Shown here: piece after piece, positions 36,600 to 45,915 of the stretch
How positions within the stretch are numbered: the first letter of the stretch is position 1
Layout: each line of letters starts with the position of its first letter
Assembly: GCF_024198175.1 (NCBI RefSeq)
Contig: NZ_JAJVKV010000005.1
Span: forward strand, 248,001-312,000
Direction: 5' to 3'
DNA from: Pyxidicoccus xibeiensis
Lineage (GTDB): Bacteria; Myxococcota; Myxococcia; Myxococcales; Myxococcaceae
DNA: 64,000 nt
Made by a program: the position numbers and the translations under genes
Notes under the pieces: generated by a model
Database searches by the model: none
Seen by the model: only the letters and a program-made list of their open reading frames with translations
What the model was told of the DNA's origin: nothing

Positions 36600-39116
36600 A
36601 TGTTCCCGCCTCTCACGTCCCTCGCCCTGTTCCTCTCCGTGGCCTCCACGCCTCCGGGGGAGCCCCCCGCCACTCCGGAGCCGGCGGCCACGCAGGAAGC
36701 CGCGCCCGCCTCGGGGCTCGTCCCGCCCCGGCGCATCGACACTGTCGCTGTGCCCTATCCGGAGGCGGAGCGGGCCGCGGGCCGCGAGGGTGAGGTGGTG
36801 CTGCGGCTCACCCTCGACGAGCACGGCGTGGTGACGGAGTCGGAGGTCGTCCGCTCCGCGGGCGAGGCGTTCGACGAGGCCATCCGCACGGCCAGCCGCT
36901 CCTTCCGCTTCGAGCCCGCGCGCGTCGACGGTGAGGCGGTGGCCTGCCAGATTGAGCTCGTCCACAGCTTCCGGCTCGACGCGGCCGCCCCTCCTCCCCA
37001 GGAGCCGTCACCTCCGGAGGCCACGGCGAAGGCACCGGCCCCCACGCCCGAAGCTCCGGCACCTGCCGACGGCAAGGGCCGGGAGACGACGGTGTCGGGC
37101 CGCTCGGAAGCGGAGCGGCTGCGGCAGTCCGCGGAGGCGGTGAAGGTCATCAGCACGCGGCGCGCGAAGGCCCGCTCCGCGGACCTCGGGCAGGTGCTGG
37201 CCTCGCAGGAGGGCGTGGAGGTGCGCCGCGCTGGCGGCCTCGGCAGCACCGCGCTCTTCTCCCTCAACGGGCTCACCGACGACCAGGTCCGCTTCTTCCT
37301 CGACGGCGTGCCCCTGGACCTCGCGGGCTACCCGTTCGGCGTCGCCAACGTGCCGGTGAACCTCGTGGACTCGGTGCAGCTCTACCGGGGCGTGGTGCCG
37401 GTGCGCTACGGCGCGGACGCGCTCGGAGGGGCGGTCAACCTCACGTCCGCGCCGCTGGAGGCCGGGCTCCACGGCGCCGCGTCTCTCCAGGGCGGCGCCT
37501 TCGGGACCTTCCGGCTGACGCTCGGCGGCAGCTACAAGCCCGCCGCGGACGGCTTCTTCGCCCGCGCCCACTTCTTCGCCGACACCACGGACAACGACTA
37601 CCCGGTGGACACCGAGGTTGCCGACGACCGGGGCACCATCATCCCGGTCACCGTCAGGCGCTTCCATGACGGGTACCAGGCGCTCGGCGGCGGCGTCGAG
37701 GCCGGCGCCACGGGGCTCGCGTGGGCGGACTGCTTCACCCTGCGGGCCTTCGGCTCCACCCACGACAAGGAGCTGCAGCACAACCTGGTGATGGAGGGCC
37801 CCCCGTTCGGCGAGGCGCGCTACGGCGCCACGGCGCTGGGCGCCCAGCTGCTCTACGAGAAGGCGCTCCCGGGGGCGGTGCGCCTGGACGTGCTGGCGGG
37901 CTACGGCTGGCAGACCACCGAGCTCGTCGACGTCTCCGAGTGGGTCTACGACTGGTACGGCAACCGGGTGAATGTGCGGGAGGAGCCGGGCGAGCTTGGG
38001 GACGGCGCCACGGACCAGACGCTCTGGCAGCAGTCCGTCTACGGCCGCGCCAACGTGGGCTGGAGCCTCGCGAAGGCGCAGACGCTCCGCCTGTCCGTCG
38101 CGCCCACGCTGACGCTGCGCACCGGCGAGGAGCGGCGCCCGGCCACCCCGAGCGACCCGGACCGCCTCGCGGCGGAGCGCTCCATCCTCTCGCTCGTCAC
38201 CGGCCTCGAATACGAGGTGGACCTGTTCGACGAGGCGCTGGAGGTCATCGCCTTCGCCAAGGACTACGTCTACGCGGGCCGCGCCCAGGAAGTCACGGAG
38301 ACGGGGGGCTGGCGCAGCAAGGACCGCGACCTGCACCGCTTCGGAGGCGGCGCGGCGCTGCGGCTCCGGCTGGGCGAGCCCGTCTACCTCAAGGCCAGCT
38401 ACGAGCGGGCCACGCGCCTGCCCCGCGCGGACGAGGTCTTCGGCAACGGGGTGCTCATCCTGGAGAACCTCGACCTGGCGCCGGAGCACAGCCACAACCT
38501 GAACGTCGGCGTCGCCACGGTGCCGCTGCGCACCGGGCTCGGCTCCTTCCGCGGAGAGCTCAACGGCTTCGCCCGGCTCGCGGACAACCTCATCCTGCTC
38601 ACGGGGCGGGACAGGAACTGGAGCTACCAGAACGTGCACGGGGCCCGGGTGCTCGGCGTCGAGGGCGCGGCGGGGTGGAGCTCGCCGGGTGGGCTGGTGA
38701 GCCTCGACGCCAACGCCACCGTCCAGGACGCGCGCAACACCTCGGCCGAGGGCACCTTCGGCGCCTTCGAGGGCCGGCGGCTTCCCAACCGGCCCTGGCT
38801 CCTCGCCAACGCCACGGCCCGGGTGTCGCTGCGCCAGCTCGCCTTCGGGGAGGATGAGCTGTCTCCCTTCTGGAGCACCCGCTACGTTCACGGGTTCTTC
38901 CGCTACTGGGAGGGGCTGGGCGTCGTGTCCTCGAAGGACACCATCGACGCCCAGCTCGTCCAGGCCGCGGGCGTGGGCTACCGGGTGCGGCGGGGTGGGG
39001 TGACGCTGGGCCTCACCGCCGAGCTGGAGAACCTCACCGACGCCAAGGTGTTCGACTTCTTCGGCGTCGAGCGCCCCGGCCGCGCGGGCTGGCTCAAGGG
39101 CACGCTGGAGTACTGA
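36600..39116 (+). CDS. TonB-dependent outer-membrane receptor fused to an N-terminal TonB C-terminal domain (MxcH-like)
   Basis: The start is ATG 36600, 838 residues, with signal MFPPLTSLALFLSVAS. Residues 40-125 form a TonB C-terminal domain (VAVPYPEAERAAGREGEVVL, FDEAIRTASRSFRFEPARVD). A Pro/Ala linker follows. The plug starts near 165 (SAEAVKVISTRRAKARSADL, LGSTALFSLNGLTDDQVRFF, VPVRYGADALGGAVNLT). The beta-barrel ends with aromatic-rich strands and a terminal LKGTLEY. The domain order matches MxcH-type receptors linked to myxochelin uptake in Myxococcales. It converges on the MxcI-like gene 30 bp away. The likely substrate is a ferric siderophore, inferred from the neighbouring iron operon. 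Confidence 0.85.
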   Translation: MFPPLTSLALFLSVASTPPGEPPATPEPAATQEAAPASGLVPPRRIDTVAVPYPEAERAAGREGEVVLRLTLDEHGVVTESEVVRSAGEAFDEAIRTASRSFRFEPARVDGEAVACQIELVHSFRLDAAAPPPQEPSPPEATAKAPAPTPEAPAPADGKGRETTVSGRSEAERLRQSAEAVKVISTRRAKARSADLGQVLASQEGVEVRRAGGLGSTALFSLNGLTDDQVRFFLDGVPLDLAGYPFGVANVPVNLVDSVQLYRGVVPVRYGADALGGAVNLTSAPLEAGLHGAASLQGGAFGTFRLTLGGSYKPAADGFFARAHFFADTTDNDYPVDTEVADDRGTIIPVTVRRFHDGYQALGGGVEAGATGLAWADCFTLRAFGSTHDKELQHNLVMEGPPFGEARYGATALGAQLLYEKALPGAVRLDVLAGYGWQTTELVDVSEWVYDWYGNRVNVREEPGELGDGATDQTLWQQSVYGRANVGWSLAKAQTLRLSVAPTLTLRTGEERRPATPSDPDRLAAERSILSLVTGLEYEVDLFDEALEVIAFAKDYVYAGRAQEVTETGGWRSKDRDLHRFGGGAALRLRLGEPVYLKASYERATRLPRADEVFGNGVLILENLDLAPEHSHNLNVGVATVPLRTGLGSFRGELNGFARLADNLILLTGRDRNWSYQNVHGARVLGVEGAAGWSSPGGLVSLDANATVQDARNTSAEGTFGAFEGRRLPNRPWLLANATARVSLRQLAFGEDELSPFWSTRYVHGFFRYWEGLGVVSSKDTIDAQLVQAAGVGYRVRRGGVTLGLTAELENLTDAKVFDFFGVERPGRAGWLKGTLEY

Positions 39117-39146
39117 GGCCCGCGAGGCGCGCCCTCCAGCGCACCT

Positions 39147-40346
39147 TCAGCGCACCTTCACGAACTGGTACGCCCAGCCGAGCGTCTCGAAGCGCTTCAC
39201 CGCGGCGCCGTCCACGCCCAGCTCCCAGATGGCCGTCTTCGCGTAGTCGCTGGTGGGCAGCAGGAGGAAGGTGCGGCCCTCGATGCGGAAGGCGTAGTAG
39301 CCGCCCGCGATGAAGTCGAGGCCCTCGACGGGCGCCGCCGCCCCGGTCTCCAGATTCACCCGCCAGAGCTTCCAGTGGCTGCCGCCAGTGATGACGTTCG
39401 GCTCCGTCTGGTCGTTGATGACGACGTTCTCCGAGTGGAAGACGGCCACCACGCCGACGCCGTTGGCGAGGTACCGGAACGCCGCCGTCTGCCGGCCGCC
39501 CACCATGGCGGACAGCGAGCGCGTCCATGACGTGTCGAGCTCCTGCTGCCCCGCCTTGATGCGCACCACGCAGGTGTCGGGCGCGTCGTCCTCCAGCACG
39601 GGCGCGGCGGCGCTGAAGACCCAGTTGCTGAAGTAGAGGTTGCCCGCCTCGTCCTGCGTCGCCACGTCGAGCCCCGGGCACGGCGCGTCGATGAGCTTCA
39701 CCAGGCTGTCGTCCGCGTTGGAGTAGACGGCAATCTGCGAGCTGGGGAGGAAGTCGTAGTAGGTGCCGTCCGTCCAGTAGAAGGCCTGGAAGGAGTAGCC
39801 GTCCCGCACCACCCGGGCGCGGTCATAGCTCGACTTCACCACCAGCCCCTCGCGCTCGCGTGCCAGGCCCGGTGCCTCGGCGGTGCCGGTAATCTGCATC
39901 GACGAGGGGTCCCAGATGATGCGGCGCGACTCCTCGAGCGACATGTACGCGCTGGAGCCGTCAACGAAGTGGTTGAGGTACAGCGGGGCAGAGGTGAGGC
40001 CGTAGTTGGCGAAGCTGAACTTCCCCGTCTCCTCCAGGCTGCCATTGTCGAGGACGCTGTAGCGAATCACCTCGGGCGTCTCACCGCCTCCCACGTAGAG
40101 CCGCCCGTCCACCGCGCCAATCGTCGCGAAGCCGCCGTGCTCGTAGGCCTTCTCCAGGTCCAGCCCGGTGACGTCGAGGGAGTCGAAGACGCTCACGTAC
40201 GTGGCGCTGCTGCCCTGGGAGAAGATGGAGGTGGCCAGGCTGTAGACGGGCTTTTCCTGGGGACCCTGGTCGATGGGAGTCTCGTCCTCGCTGCACCCGG
40301 TGAGGAGGGCGGCGAGAAGAAGGGGGGCGGGGCTCGGCCTGCGCAT
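39147..40346 (-). CDS. MxcI-like lipoprotein of the iron/siderophore locus
   Basis: A 399-residue protein. The lipoprotein signal is MRRPSPAPLLLAALLTGC. The rest looks like a beta-propeller (YVSVFDSLDVTGLDLEKAYE, GRLYVGGGETPEVIRYSVL, GNLYFSNWVFSAAAP, IAGGYYAFRIEGRTFLLLP), similar to DUF4374-type proteins and to MxcI as I remember it. It is the last gene of the leftward iron operon (37 bp after the PepSY gene) and faces the receptor gene. A role in siderophore-iron handling at the envelope is inferred from context. Confidence 0.72.
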   Translation of the reverse strand: MRRPSPAPLLLAALLTGCSEDETPIDQGPQEKPVYSLATSIFSQGSSATYVSVFDSLDVTGLDLEKAYEHGGFATIGAVDGRLYVGGGETPEVIRYSVLDNGSLEETGKFSFANYGLTSAPLYLNHFVDGSSAYMSLEESRRIIWDPSSMQITGTAEAPGLAREREGLVVKSSYDRARVVRDGYSFQAFYWTDGTYYDFLPSSQIAVYSNADDSLVKLIDAPCPGLDVATQDEAGNLYFSNWVFSAAAPVLEDDAPDTCVVRIKAGQQELDTSWTRSLSAMVGGRQTAAFRYLANGVGVVAVFHSENVVINDQTEPNVITGGSHWKLWRVNLETGAAAPVEGLDFIAGGYYAFRIEGRTFLLLPTSDYAKTAIWELGVDGAAVKRFETLGWAYQFVKVR

Positions 40347-40383
40347 GGGGTTCTCCGTTCAGGGGATGTGACGACGTGATGGC

Positions 40384-41934
40384 TCAGGTGGGCACGGGGG
40401 CGGGCGCTTCCCGGTCCACCGCGGCAGGTGAAGTCGAGGGGGCGGGCCGCTGGAGGCGGCGGATGGCGCGGGCCGCGCCGGCCAGCATGAGCGCCAGCGC
40501 CACGAGGCCCACTTCCGTCGCCAGCACGAAGGAGGAGCCCGAGGCGAAGGGGAGCCGGCCCGTCCTCACCGCGTCGATGAGCGGCACGGCGAGGAGCACG
40601 CCGCTGGAGAGGAGCAGCAGGCGGCGCGCGTGCAGCGCGGCGGAGCGGTCCAGGAAGGCGCTGCCCACGGCCAGGGCCCAGGCCGCGTGGAAGGCGGCGT
40701 GCTCCCAGCGGGGCCGGTCCGCGAGCGTGGCGGGCAGCAGCTGGTTGGCCGCGAACACGGCGGCGACGGCCAGGGCGAGGCCGGCACAGGCGCCGGACGT
40801 CAGCCGCGCGAGCACGCGGTCGAAGCGGCCCGGCTGCTTCGCGCGGCGGCGCTCCAGCCAGAGCAGGTTGCCCGCGAGGATGCCGAAGGCGCAGAGCAGG
40901 GCGAGCACGGCGTAGAGGACCTTCGCGGGGAAGCCGGCCCAGGTGGCGAAGTGGAGGCCGAAGAGCGGGTCCATGACGCGCGTGTACGCCGACGCGCCGC
41001 CCGTCTCCCGCTCCCAGACCACCGCGCCTTCACGCGACACCCGCACGTGCGTGAAGGCGTGGAGCGTGCCCTCGCTCTCTCCGGGCAGGTGTACGAGGCC
41101 CTTCTCGTCGCCGAGGTTGTCGAAGAAGAACCAGTGGTGCTCCGAGCGGGGGAAGCGCTGCTTCGCGAGCTCCAGCGCCCTGGCGAGGTCGGGTGCGCCG
41201 GCGGCCCTGCCCGACGGGGCGGGCGGTGAGGGCCAGTCGACGGCGCGCTCCTTCGCCTTGGAGTCTCCGTCCAGCGAGGTGGCCACCACCGCGGGCTCGA
41301 ACCCGTCATCCAGCCAGAGGATGCCGCCGGTGAGCCCGAAGACGAGCAGGAACGGCGCGCTGACGACGCCAATCACCTTGTGTGCGTCGGACCAGAACAC
41401 GCGCAGGGCGGCGCCGGGCCGGAACTGGACGAGCTCGCGCACCATCCTGCCGAGCTGGAGGAGCAGGCCCGTTCCCACGAGCAGGACGAGCACCGCCGAG
41501 GCGATGCCCGTCACGTGCTTGCCGCCGGGGAGGGGCTCGAGGAAGTGCATCGCGTTGAGGAACTCACCCAGGTCGCTGCGCTCGCCGAGCTCACGGCCGG
41601 AGACGGGGTCGACCCACAGCGGCTTGATGGAGCCGTCGGGCGACATGCGCCACAAACGCAGCCACGGCTCCTCGTCCGTGGGCAGCGAGATGCCGAACCA
41701 GGCCGGTCGGGAAGGGGCCTCGGCGTCGGCGATTCGCTGCGCGAGGCGGACGGCCTCGGCCTCGGAGACGGCGATGGGGGCGCGGAACGTGGGCTCCTGC
41801 CACGGGGACAGCTCCTCGGCGAACAGGGCGAAGGCGCCGAGGAAGAACGTCACGAAGAGGACGAGCGACGACAGCACGCCGGCCCAGGCATGGGCATCCC
41901 ACAGGATGGCGTACGCGCGCGGTGAGAGCTTCAT
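40384..41934 (-). CDS. PepSY-associated TM-helix protein (iron-siderophore uptake)
   Basis: The start is ATG 41934, overlapping the upstream stop as ATGA; 516 residues. Membrane segments: WDAHAWAGVLSSLVLFVTFF, VTGIASAVLVLLVGTGLLL, VIGVVSAPFLLVFGLTGGIL, VLYAVLALLCAFGILAGNLL and several at the C-terminus. Two PepSY-like extracytoplasmic regions are present (LWRMSPDGSIKPLWVDPVSG; HAFTHVRVSREGAVVWERET). His residues at the membrane edges (DAHAW, SDAHKV) match ferric-reductase-like PepSY_TM proteins. It probably reduces or releases siderophore-bound iron at the inner membrane. It sits in a Fur-boxed operon with two small membrane proteins. Confidence 0.85.
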   Translation of the reverse strand: MKLSPRAYAILWDAHAWAGVLSSLVLFVTFFLGAFALFAEELSPWQEPTFRAPIAVSEAEAVRLAQRIADAEAPSRPAWFGISLPTDEEPWLRLWRMSPDGSIKPLWVDPVSGRELGERSDLGEFLNAMHFLEPLPGGKHVTGIASAVLVLLVGTGLLLQLGRMVRELVQFRPGAALRVFWSDAHKVIGVVSAPFLLVFGLTGGILWLDDGFEPAVVATSLDGDSKAKERAVDWPSPPAPSGRAAGAPDLARALELAKQRFPRSEHHWFFFDNLGDEKGLVHLPGESEGTLHAFTHVRVSREGAVVWERETGGASAYTRVMDPLFGLHFATWAGFPAKVLYAVLALLCAFGILAGNLLWLERRRAKQPGRFDRVLARLTSGACAGLALAVAAVFAANQLLPATLADRPRWEHAAFHAAWALAVGSAFLDRSAALHARRLLLLSSGVLLAVPLIDAVRTGRLPFASGSSFVLATEVGLVALALMLAGAARAIRRLQRPAPSTSPAAVDREAPAPVPT

Positions 41935-42188
41935 GTGAGCACCAGGACGGCGGCGGACACGGCGGCGACCAGGGCCGAGCCCACCCAGGCCCGGACGCCG
42001 CTCCGGGCGAGGAGGGCGAGGCACACGGCGGTGGCGGCCGCGGGCAGGACGGCGAGGATGGCGACCAGCAGGCGGACGTCGCCCGTCACGGGCAGGGCCG
42101 CGGCGAGGGCGAGGCTCGCGAGCACCGCGGCCCCGGGCGCACCGGCGACGGCCGCGGAAATCCGTCCGGCTCCATGCACGTGCGCCAT
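41931..42188 (-). CDS. Small membrane protein, DUF3649-like
   Basis: An 85-residue protein from ATG 42188, which shares its A with the upstream TGA stop (TGATG). Two to three hydrophobic segments are present; RSGVRAWVGSALVAAVSAAV near the C-terminus matches the DUF3649 pattern. Such proteins accompany PepSY proteins and TonB receptors in iron operons. The frame is open further upstream, but tight coupling favours this start. Confidence 0.72.
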   Translation of the reverse strand: MAHVHGAGRISAAVAGAPGAAVLASLALAAALPVTGDVRLLVAILAVLPAAATAVCLALLARSGVRAWVGSALVAAVSAAVLVLT

Positions 42189-42466
42189 CAGGAAGCCCCC
42201 AGCCACAGCAGCGCGAGCCCCACTGCGCCGAGGGGCAGCACGAGCCGGGTGGCGCGAGGCCACAGGGGCGCGCTCAGTGCCAGTGCGGCGGTGGCCAGCA
42301 TGGCCAGCACGGCGGAGCACGTCAGGCCCACGGCGAGCCCCTGGGCCCTCACCGCCACGACCACGCCCGCCACCAGCGCGAGGCCACCAACAGCCTGGGC
42401 CCAACGCCGGTGGGTGCCTTGCAGCACGGCGATGCCCAGCAGCACCAGCAGGGTCGAGCTCGCCAT
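42188..42466 (-). CDS. Small membrane protein, DUF3325-like, first gene of the iron operon
   Basis: A 92-residue protein from ATG 42466, with a strong ribosome site (GAGGAGG). Three hydrophobic segments (TLLVLLGIAVLQGTHRRWAQ, GGLALVAGVVVAV, AVLAMLATAALALSAPL) and the position next to DUF3649-like and PepSY genes suggest the DUF3325 family. The Fur box lies 24-42 bp upstream. Confidence 0.68.
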   Translation of the reverse strand: MASSTLLVLLGIAVLQGTHRRWAQAVGGLALVAGVVVAVRAQGLAVGLTCSAVLAMLATAALALSAPLWPRATRLVLPLGAVGLALLWLGAS

Positions 42467-42489
42467 GGCCTCCTCGCGATGGTGACGAT

Positions 42490-42508
42490 ACTGAGAATGA
42501 TTCTCAAT
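42490..42508. promoter_or_regulatory. Fur box
   Basis: ACTGAGAATGATTCTCAAT contains the perfect palindrome TGAGAATGATTCTCA and closely follows the Fur consensus (GATAATGATAATCATTATC). It lies 24 bp upstream of the leftward operon start at 42466 and about 205 bp before the rightward NRPS gene. Iron-dependent repression of the PepSY operon is expected. Confidence 0.85.
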
Positions 42509-42713
42509 ACCGAAAGCGGGGGCACTTCAACCGCACCCTCGCGTGCAAGTCAAGACACGCCACGAGGGACGGCCTGGGACTCGCCATCAATGCGTGGAGT
42601 TCCTGATTCACTCTCACGCGCGCGGTGTGGGCGTGCCCGAAGCAGGAAGATTTCGGTGAGGTGTCGTTGAGGCGCAGGAGACCACCCGCCCGTACTTCGA
42701 AGCCGAGACCCGC

Positions 42714-45700
42714 ATGACGACGAGCCAGCCCCAGCGCTTCCCCGAGGATGTGAACTCCACCGCCGCCGAGCCCGTTCACCGGCTCTTTCAAAGGCAGGCC
42801 GCACGGACGCCCGGGGCGGTCGCCGTGGAGTCCGGGAGCGAGCGCCTCACCTACGAGGAGCTGTCGGGCCGGGTGCGTGACCTGGCCTTCATGCTCCGGC
42901 AGCAGGGCGCAGGGCAGGGGAGCCGGGTCGGCATCCTCCTCCACCCCTCCATCGACCTGGTCATCGCGGTGCTCGGCTGCCTCGAGGCGGGCGCGGCCTA
43001 CGTCCCGCTGGAGCCGCTGCGGCCGTCCGGCTACACGAAGTTCGTCATCGAGAACGCCGGTGTGTCCCTCGTCCTCACGCAGCCCTCGGTGAGCGAGCGC
43101 CTGCAGGGGCTCCCGGTGCGCTGCATCTCCCCCACGGGGCTCGACCGCGCGCCCCCGGAGGCGCAAGCCGCCGACGTCTCTCCGGAAGCTGCCGCCTACG
43201 TCATCTACACGTCAGGTACGACGGGGCAGCCGAAGGGGGTCCTCGTGTCCCACCGCGCGCTCGCGAGCTATGTCGACTGGGCGCGGACGCTCTACGTGGG
43301 CGCGGAGCCCGCCACCTTCCCGCTCTACTCGTCCCTGGCGTTCGACCTGACGGTGACGTCGCTCTTCGTGCCGCTGCTCTCGGGCGGGAAGCTCATCGCG
43401 TACCCGGGGAGCTCGGCGGGCGCGGGACTGATGGAGGCCCTCGAGGACAACCGCGTCGACAGCGTGAAGCTCACGCCCGCCCACCTTTCGCTCCTCGTCA
43501 CGCGCAAGCATGCGGGCAGCAAGGTGCGGCGGCTGATTGTCGGCGGTGAGAGCCTGGAGACCCGGCTGGCGCTGCAGGCGCTGGAGAGCCTCGGGCCCCA
43601 GGTGGAGGTCTTCAACGAGTACGGCCCCACGGAGGCGACGGTGGGGTGCATCGTGCACAGGTTCGACCCGCACTCGGATGTCCAGGCCTTCGTCCCCATC
43701 GGCCGGCCCGCGCCGAACGCCCGGGCCTATGTGCTGGACGAGCGCCTGGCCCCGGTGGGGGAGGGCGTGACGGGCGAGCTGTACCTGGGCGGCGACTGCC
43801 TCGCGCAGGGCTACCTCGGCAATCCGGAGGCGACCCGGGAGCGCTTCCTCCCCAGCCCCTTCCTCGAGGGCGAGCGGGTGTACCGCACGGGGGACCTCGC
43901 TCGCTGGCTGTCCGGAGACCTCCTGGCCTTCGAGGGCCGCAATGACACGCAGGTCAAGTTCAACGGCCACCGCGTCGAGCTCGAGGGACTGCGGAGCCTC
44001 TTGAATCGGCACCCCTCGGTGCGTGACAGCGTCGTCCTGCTCGGCACGGATGCCGGAGCCAGCGCGCTGATTGCCTACTACGCCTCGGAGCAGGCCCTCG
44101 ACGCGCCGGCCTTGTGGAGCTTCCTGGGGACGATGCTGAGCCAGGAGCTGCTTCCCCAGTACTTCGTCCACCTTCCCCGGCTCCCGCTCACACCCAACGG
44201 CAAGGTCGACACGAAGGCGCTGCCCCGGCTCGACGAGGTGAAGGGGCGGATGCGGAGCCTGTCGGCGCCACCGCGCACGCCGACGGAGACGGAGCTGGCG
44301 GCCATCTGGCGCAAGTCGCTGGGGCTCGCGGAGGTGGGCGTCGACGACGACTTCTTCGAGATTGGCGGCCACTCGCTGCTGGCGAACCAGATCATCCTGA
44401 GGATTCGGGAGGCCCTCGGGGTGGACCTGAACATGCGCAGCATCTTCGAGAACCGGACCGTCGCGGCGCTGGCCCGGAGCATCGAGGAGACCCGGGCCCG
44501 CTCCGAGATTCGCGTGGCGACGGATGCGGGGACCGGGGGCGAGCCGCTTCCCCGGTTCATTCCCGGCCCCGACACGGCCCGCGAGGCGAAGCCCACGCCC
44601 GGCGCCGTCTCCAAGAAGAGCGACGAGGAGAACCTCGTCCAGGCGGAGTCCATCACCTCCGTGGACGAGAAGGTCGGTGAGTTCTACAGCCGCTTCCCCT
44701 GGCCCTGGAACTCCTCCAAGTTCGACACGCTCCAGGACCCGGACTTCGAGCGGACGCTGGTGAGCCAGGAGGTCGGAGACTTCACCCACACGGCGGTGCC
44801 CCGCGAGGCGAACATCTGGGTGGCGGGCTGTGGAACGAACCAGGCCCTGCTCACGGCGCTGCTCTTCCCGAACGCGAAGGTGCTCGGCACGGACCTCTCG
44901 ACGAAGTCCATCGAGATCTGCGCGTCCAACGCCAGGGACCTGGGCGTGAAGAACCTCGAGCTGAAGCTGGAGAGCATCAACGACGCACCGTACGTGGAGC
45001 AGTTCGACTTCATCGTGTGCACGGGCGTGATTCACCACACCTACGAGCCGGCCCACGCGCTCGGGCGGCTGTCCCGGGCCCTCAAGCGCGATGGCCTGAT
45101 GGAGCTGCTCGTCTACAACCGCTTCCACCGGACGATTACCAGCGCCTTCCAGAAGGCCATCCGGCTGATGACGCAGGGGCTGTCGTCCAACGACTACGCC
45201 ATCGCGAAGCGGCTGGCGGCGGGCTTCGCCGTCGACAACACCATGGCGAGGTTCATCAGCCGCCATCGCGACTGGGAGGAGTCGGACTTCGCGGACCTGC
45301 TCATCAACCCGGTGGAGCACAGCTACACGGTGGACTCGCTGGCCGACCTGGCGGGAGGGTGCAACCTGGACCTCGTGCGGCCCTGCATCAGCCTCTATGC
45401 GAAGTACCGCGCCGAGAGCATCTTCTGGGAGATGTCGTTCGCGGACGCGGACATCCAGCGCGTCTACGACGCGATGCCGGACCTGGACCGGTGGCGCGTG
45501 TCGAACCTGTTGATGCACGAGAAGTCGCCGATGCTCTGGTTCTACCTGCGCCGCCAGGACTCGCGGCTGCCGCGCAAGTCGGAGCAGCAGCTGAACGAAG
45601 CGTTCCTCCAGACGACCTTCGAGCGGGCGACGACGATGCAGCAGAGCTACATCCGGGGACAGGATGGGCGCTTCCGGCTCTCTCCGAAGTCCATCGCCCA

Positions 45701-45881
45701 CCCGGCCTCGGCGCCGGAGCACTCCGTGAAGGCCCTCTACGAGCGCTTCGAGCAGCGCAGGGTGATGGGTGAGGTCTTCGCCGAGCTCGGGCTGCAGCGC
45801 GACTTCGGCACCGTCCAGCGCGCCCGTGTGCAGCTCACGACGCCGGCCTTCCCCTACCTCCGGGCCGTGGGCTCGAGGTAG
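42714..45881 (+). CDS. Single-module NRPS: adenylation, PCP and methyltransferase (A-PCP-MT)
   Basis: A 1055-residue protein. Residues 20-500 are an adenylation domain: LTYEELSGR, YVIYTSGTTGQPKGVLVSH, SLAFDLTVTSLF, NEYGPTEATVG, GELYLGGDCLAQGYLG, YRTGDLARW and NGKVDTKALP (Lys497). Read by eye, the ten pocket residues are D-L-T-K-I-G-E-V-G-K, the classic asparagine code. Residues 525-595 are a carrier domain (DDFFEIGGHSLLANQ, Ser554). From about 650 there is a class I SAM methyltransferase (VWVAGCGTNQALL near 703, VLGTDLSTKSIEICASNAR, VCTGVIHHTYEP) with a C-terminal extension. There is no condensation, thioesterase or reductase domain. No phosphopantetheinyl transferase or partner module is in the window. 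Confidence 0.88.
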   Translation: MTTSQPQRFPEDVNSTAAEPVHRLFQRQAARTPGAVAVESGSERLTYEELSGRVRDLAFMLRQQGAGQGSRVGILLHPSIDLVIAVLGCLEAGAAYVPLEPLRPSGYTKFVIENAGVSLVLTQPSVSERLQGLPVRCISPTGLDRAPPEAQAADVSPEAAAYVIYTSGTTGQPKGVLVSHRALASYVDWARTLYVGAEPATFPLYSSLAFDLTVTSLFVPLLSGGKLIAYPGSSAGAGLMEALEDNRVDSVKLTPAHLSLLVTRKHAGSKVRRLIVGGESLETRLALQALESLGPQVEVFNEYGPTEATVGCIVHRFDPHSDVQAFVPIGRPAPNARAYVLDERLAPVGEGVTGELYLGGDCLAQGYLGNPEATRERFLPSPFLEGERVYRTGDLARWLSGDLLAFEGRNDTQVKFNGHRVELEGLRSLLNRHPSVRDSVVLLGTDAGASALIAYYASEQALDAPALWSFLGTMLSQELLPQYFVHLPRLPLTPNGKVDTKALPRLDEVKGRMRSLSAPPRTPTETELAAIWRKSLGLAEVGVDDDFFEIGGHSLLANQIILRIREALGVDLNMRSIFENRTVAALARSIEETRARSEIRVATDAGTGGEPLPRFIPGPDTAREAKPTPGAVSKKSDEENLVQAESITSVDEKVGEFYSRFPWPWNSSKFDTLQDPDFERTLVSQEVGDFTHTAVPREANIWVAGCGTNQALLTALLFPNAKVLGTDLSTKSIEICASNARDLGVKNLELKLESINDAPYVEQFDFIVCTGVIHHTYEPAHALGRLSRALKRDGLMELLVYNRFHRTITSAFQKAIRLMTQGLSSNDYAIAKRLAAGFAVDNTMARFISRHRDWEESDFADLLINPVEHSYTVDSLADLAGGCNLDLVRPCISLYAKYRAESIFWEMSFADADIQRVYDAMPDLDRWRVSNLLMHEKSPMLWFYLRRQDSRLPRKSEQQLNEAFLQTTFERATTMQQSYIRGQDGRFRLSPKSIAHPASAPEHSVKALYERFEQRRVMGEVFAELGLQRDFGTVQRARVQLTTPAFPYLRAVGSR

Positions 45882-45887
45882 CCGCGT

Positions 45888-45915
45888 GTGGCCCCAGAAT
45901 CGCTTCTGGGGCCAC
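45888..45915 (+). terminator. Hairpin after the NRPS gene
   Basis: GTGGCCCCAGAA (45888-45899) pairs perfectly with TTCTGGGGCCAC (45904-45915) around a TCGC loop, 7 nt after the stop. No T-tract. Confidence 0.65.
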
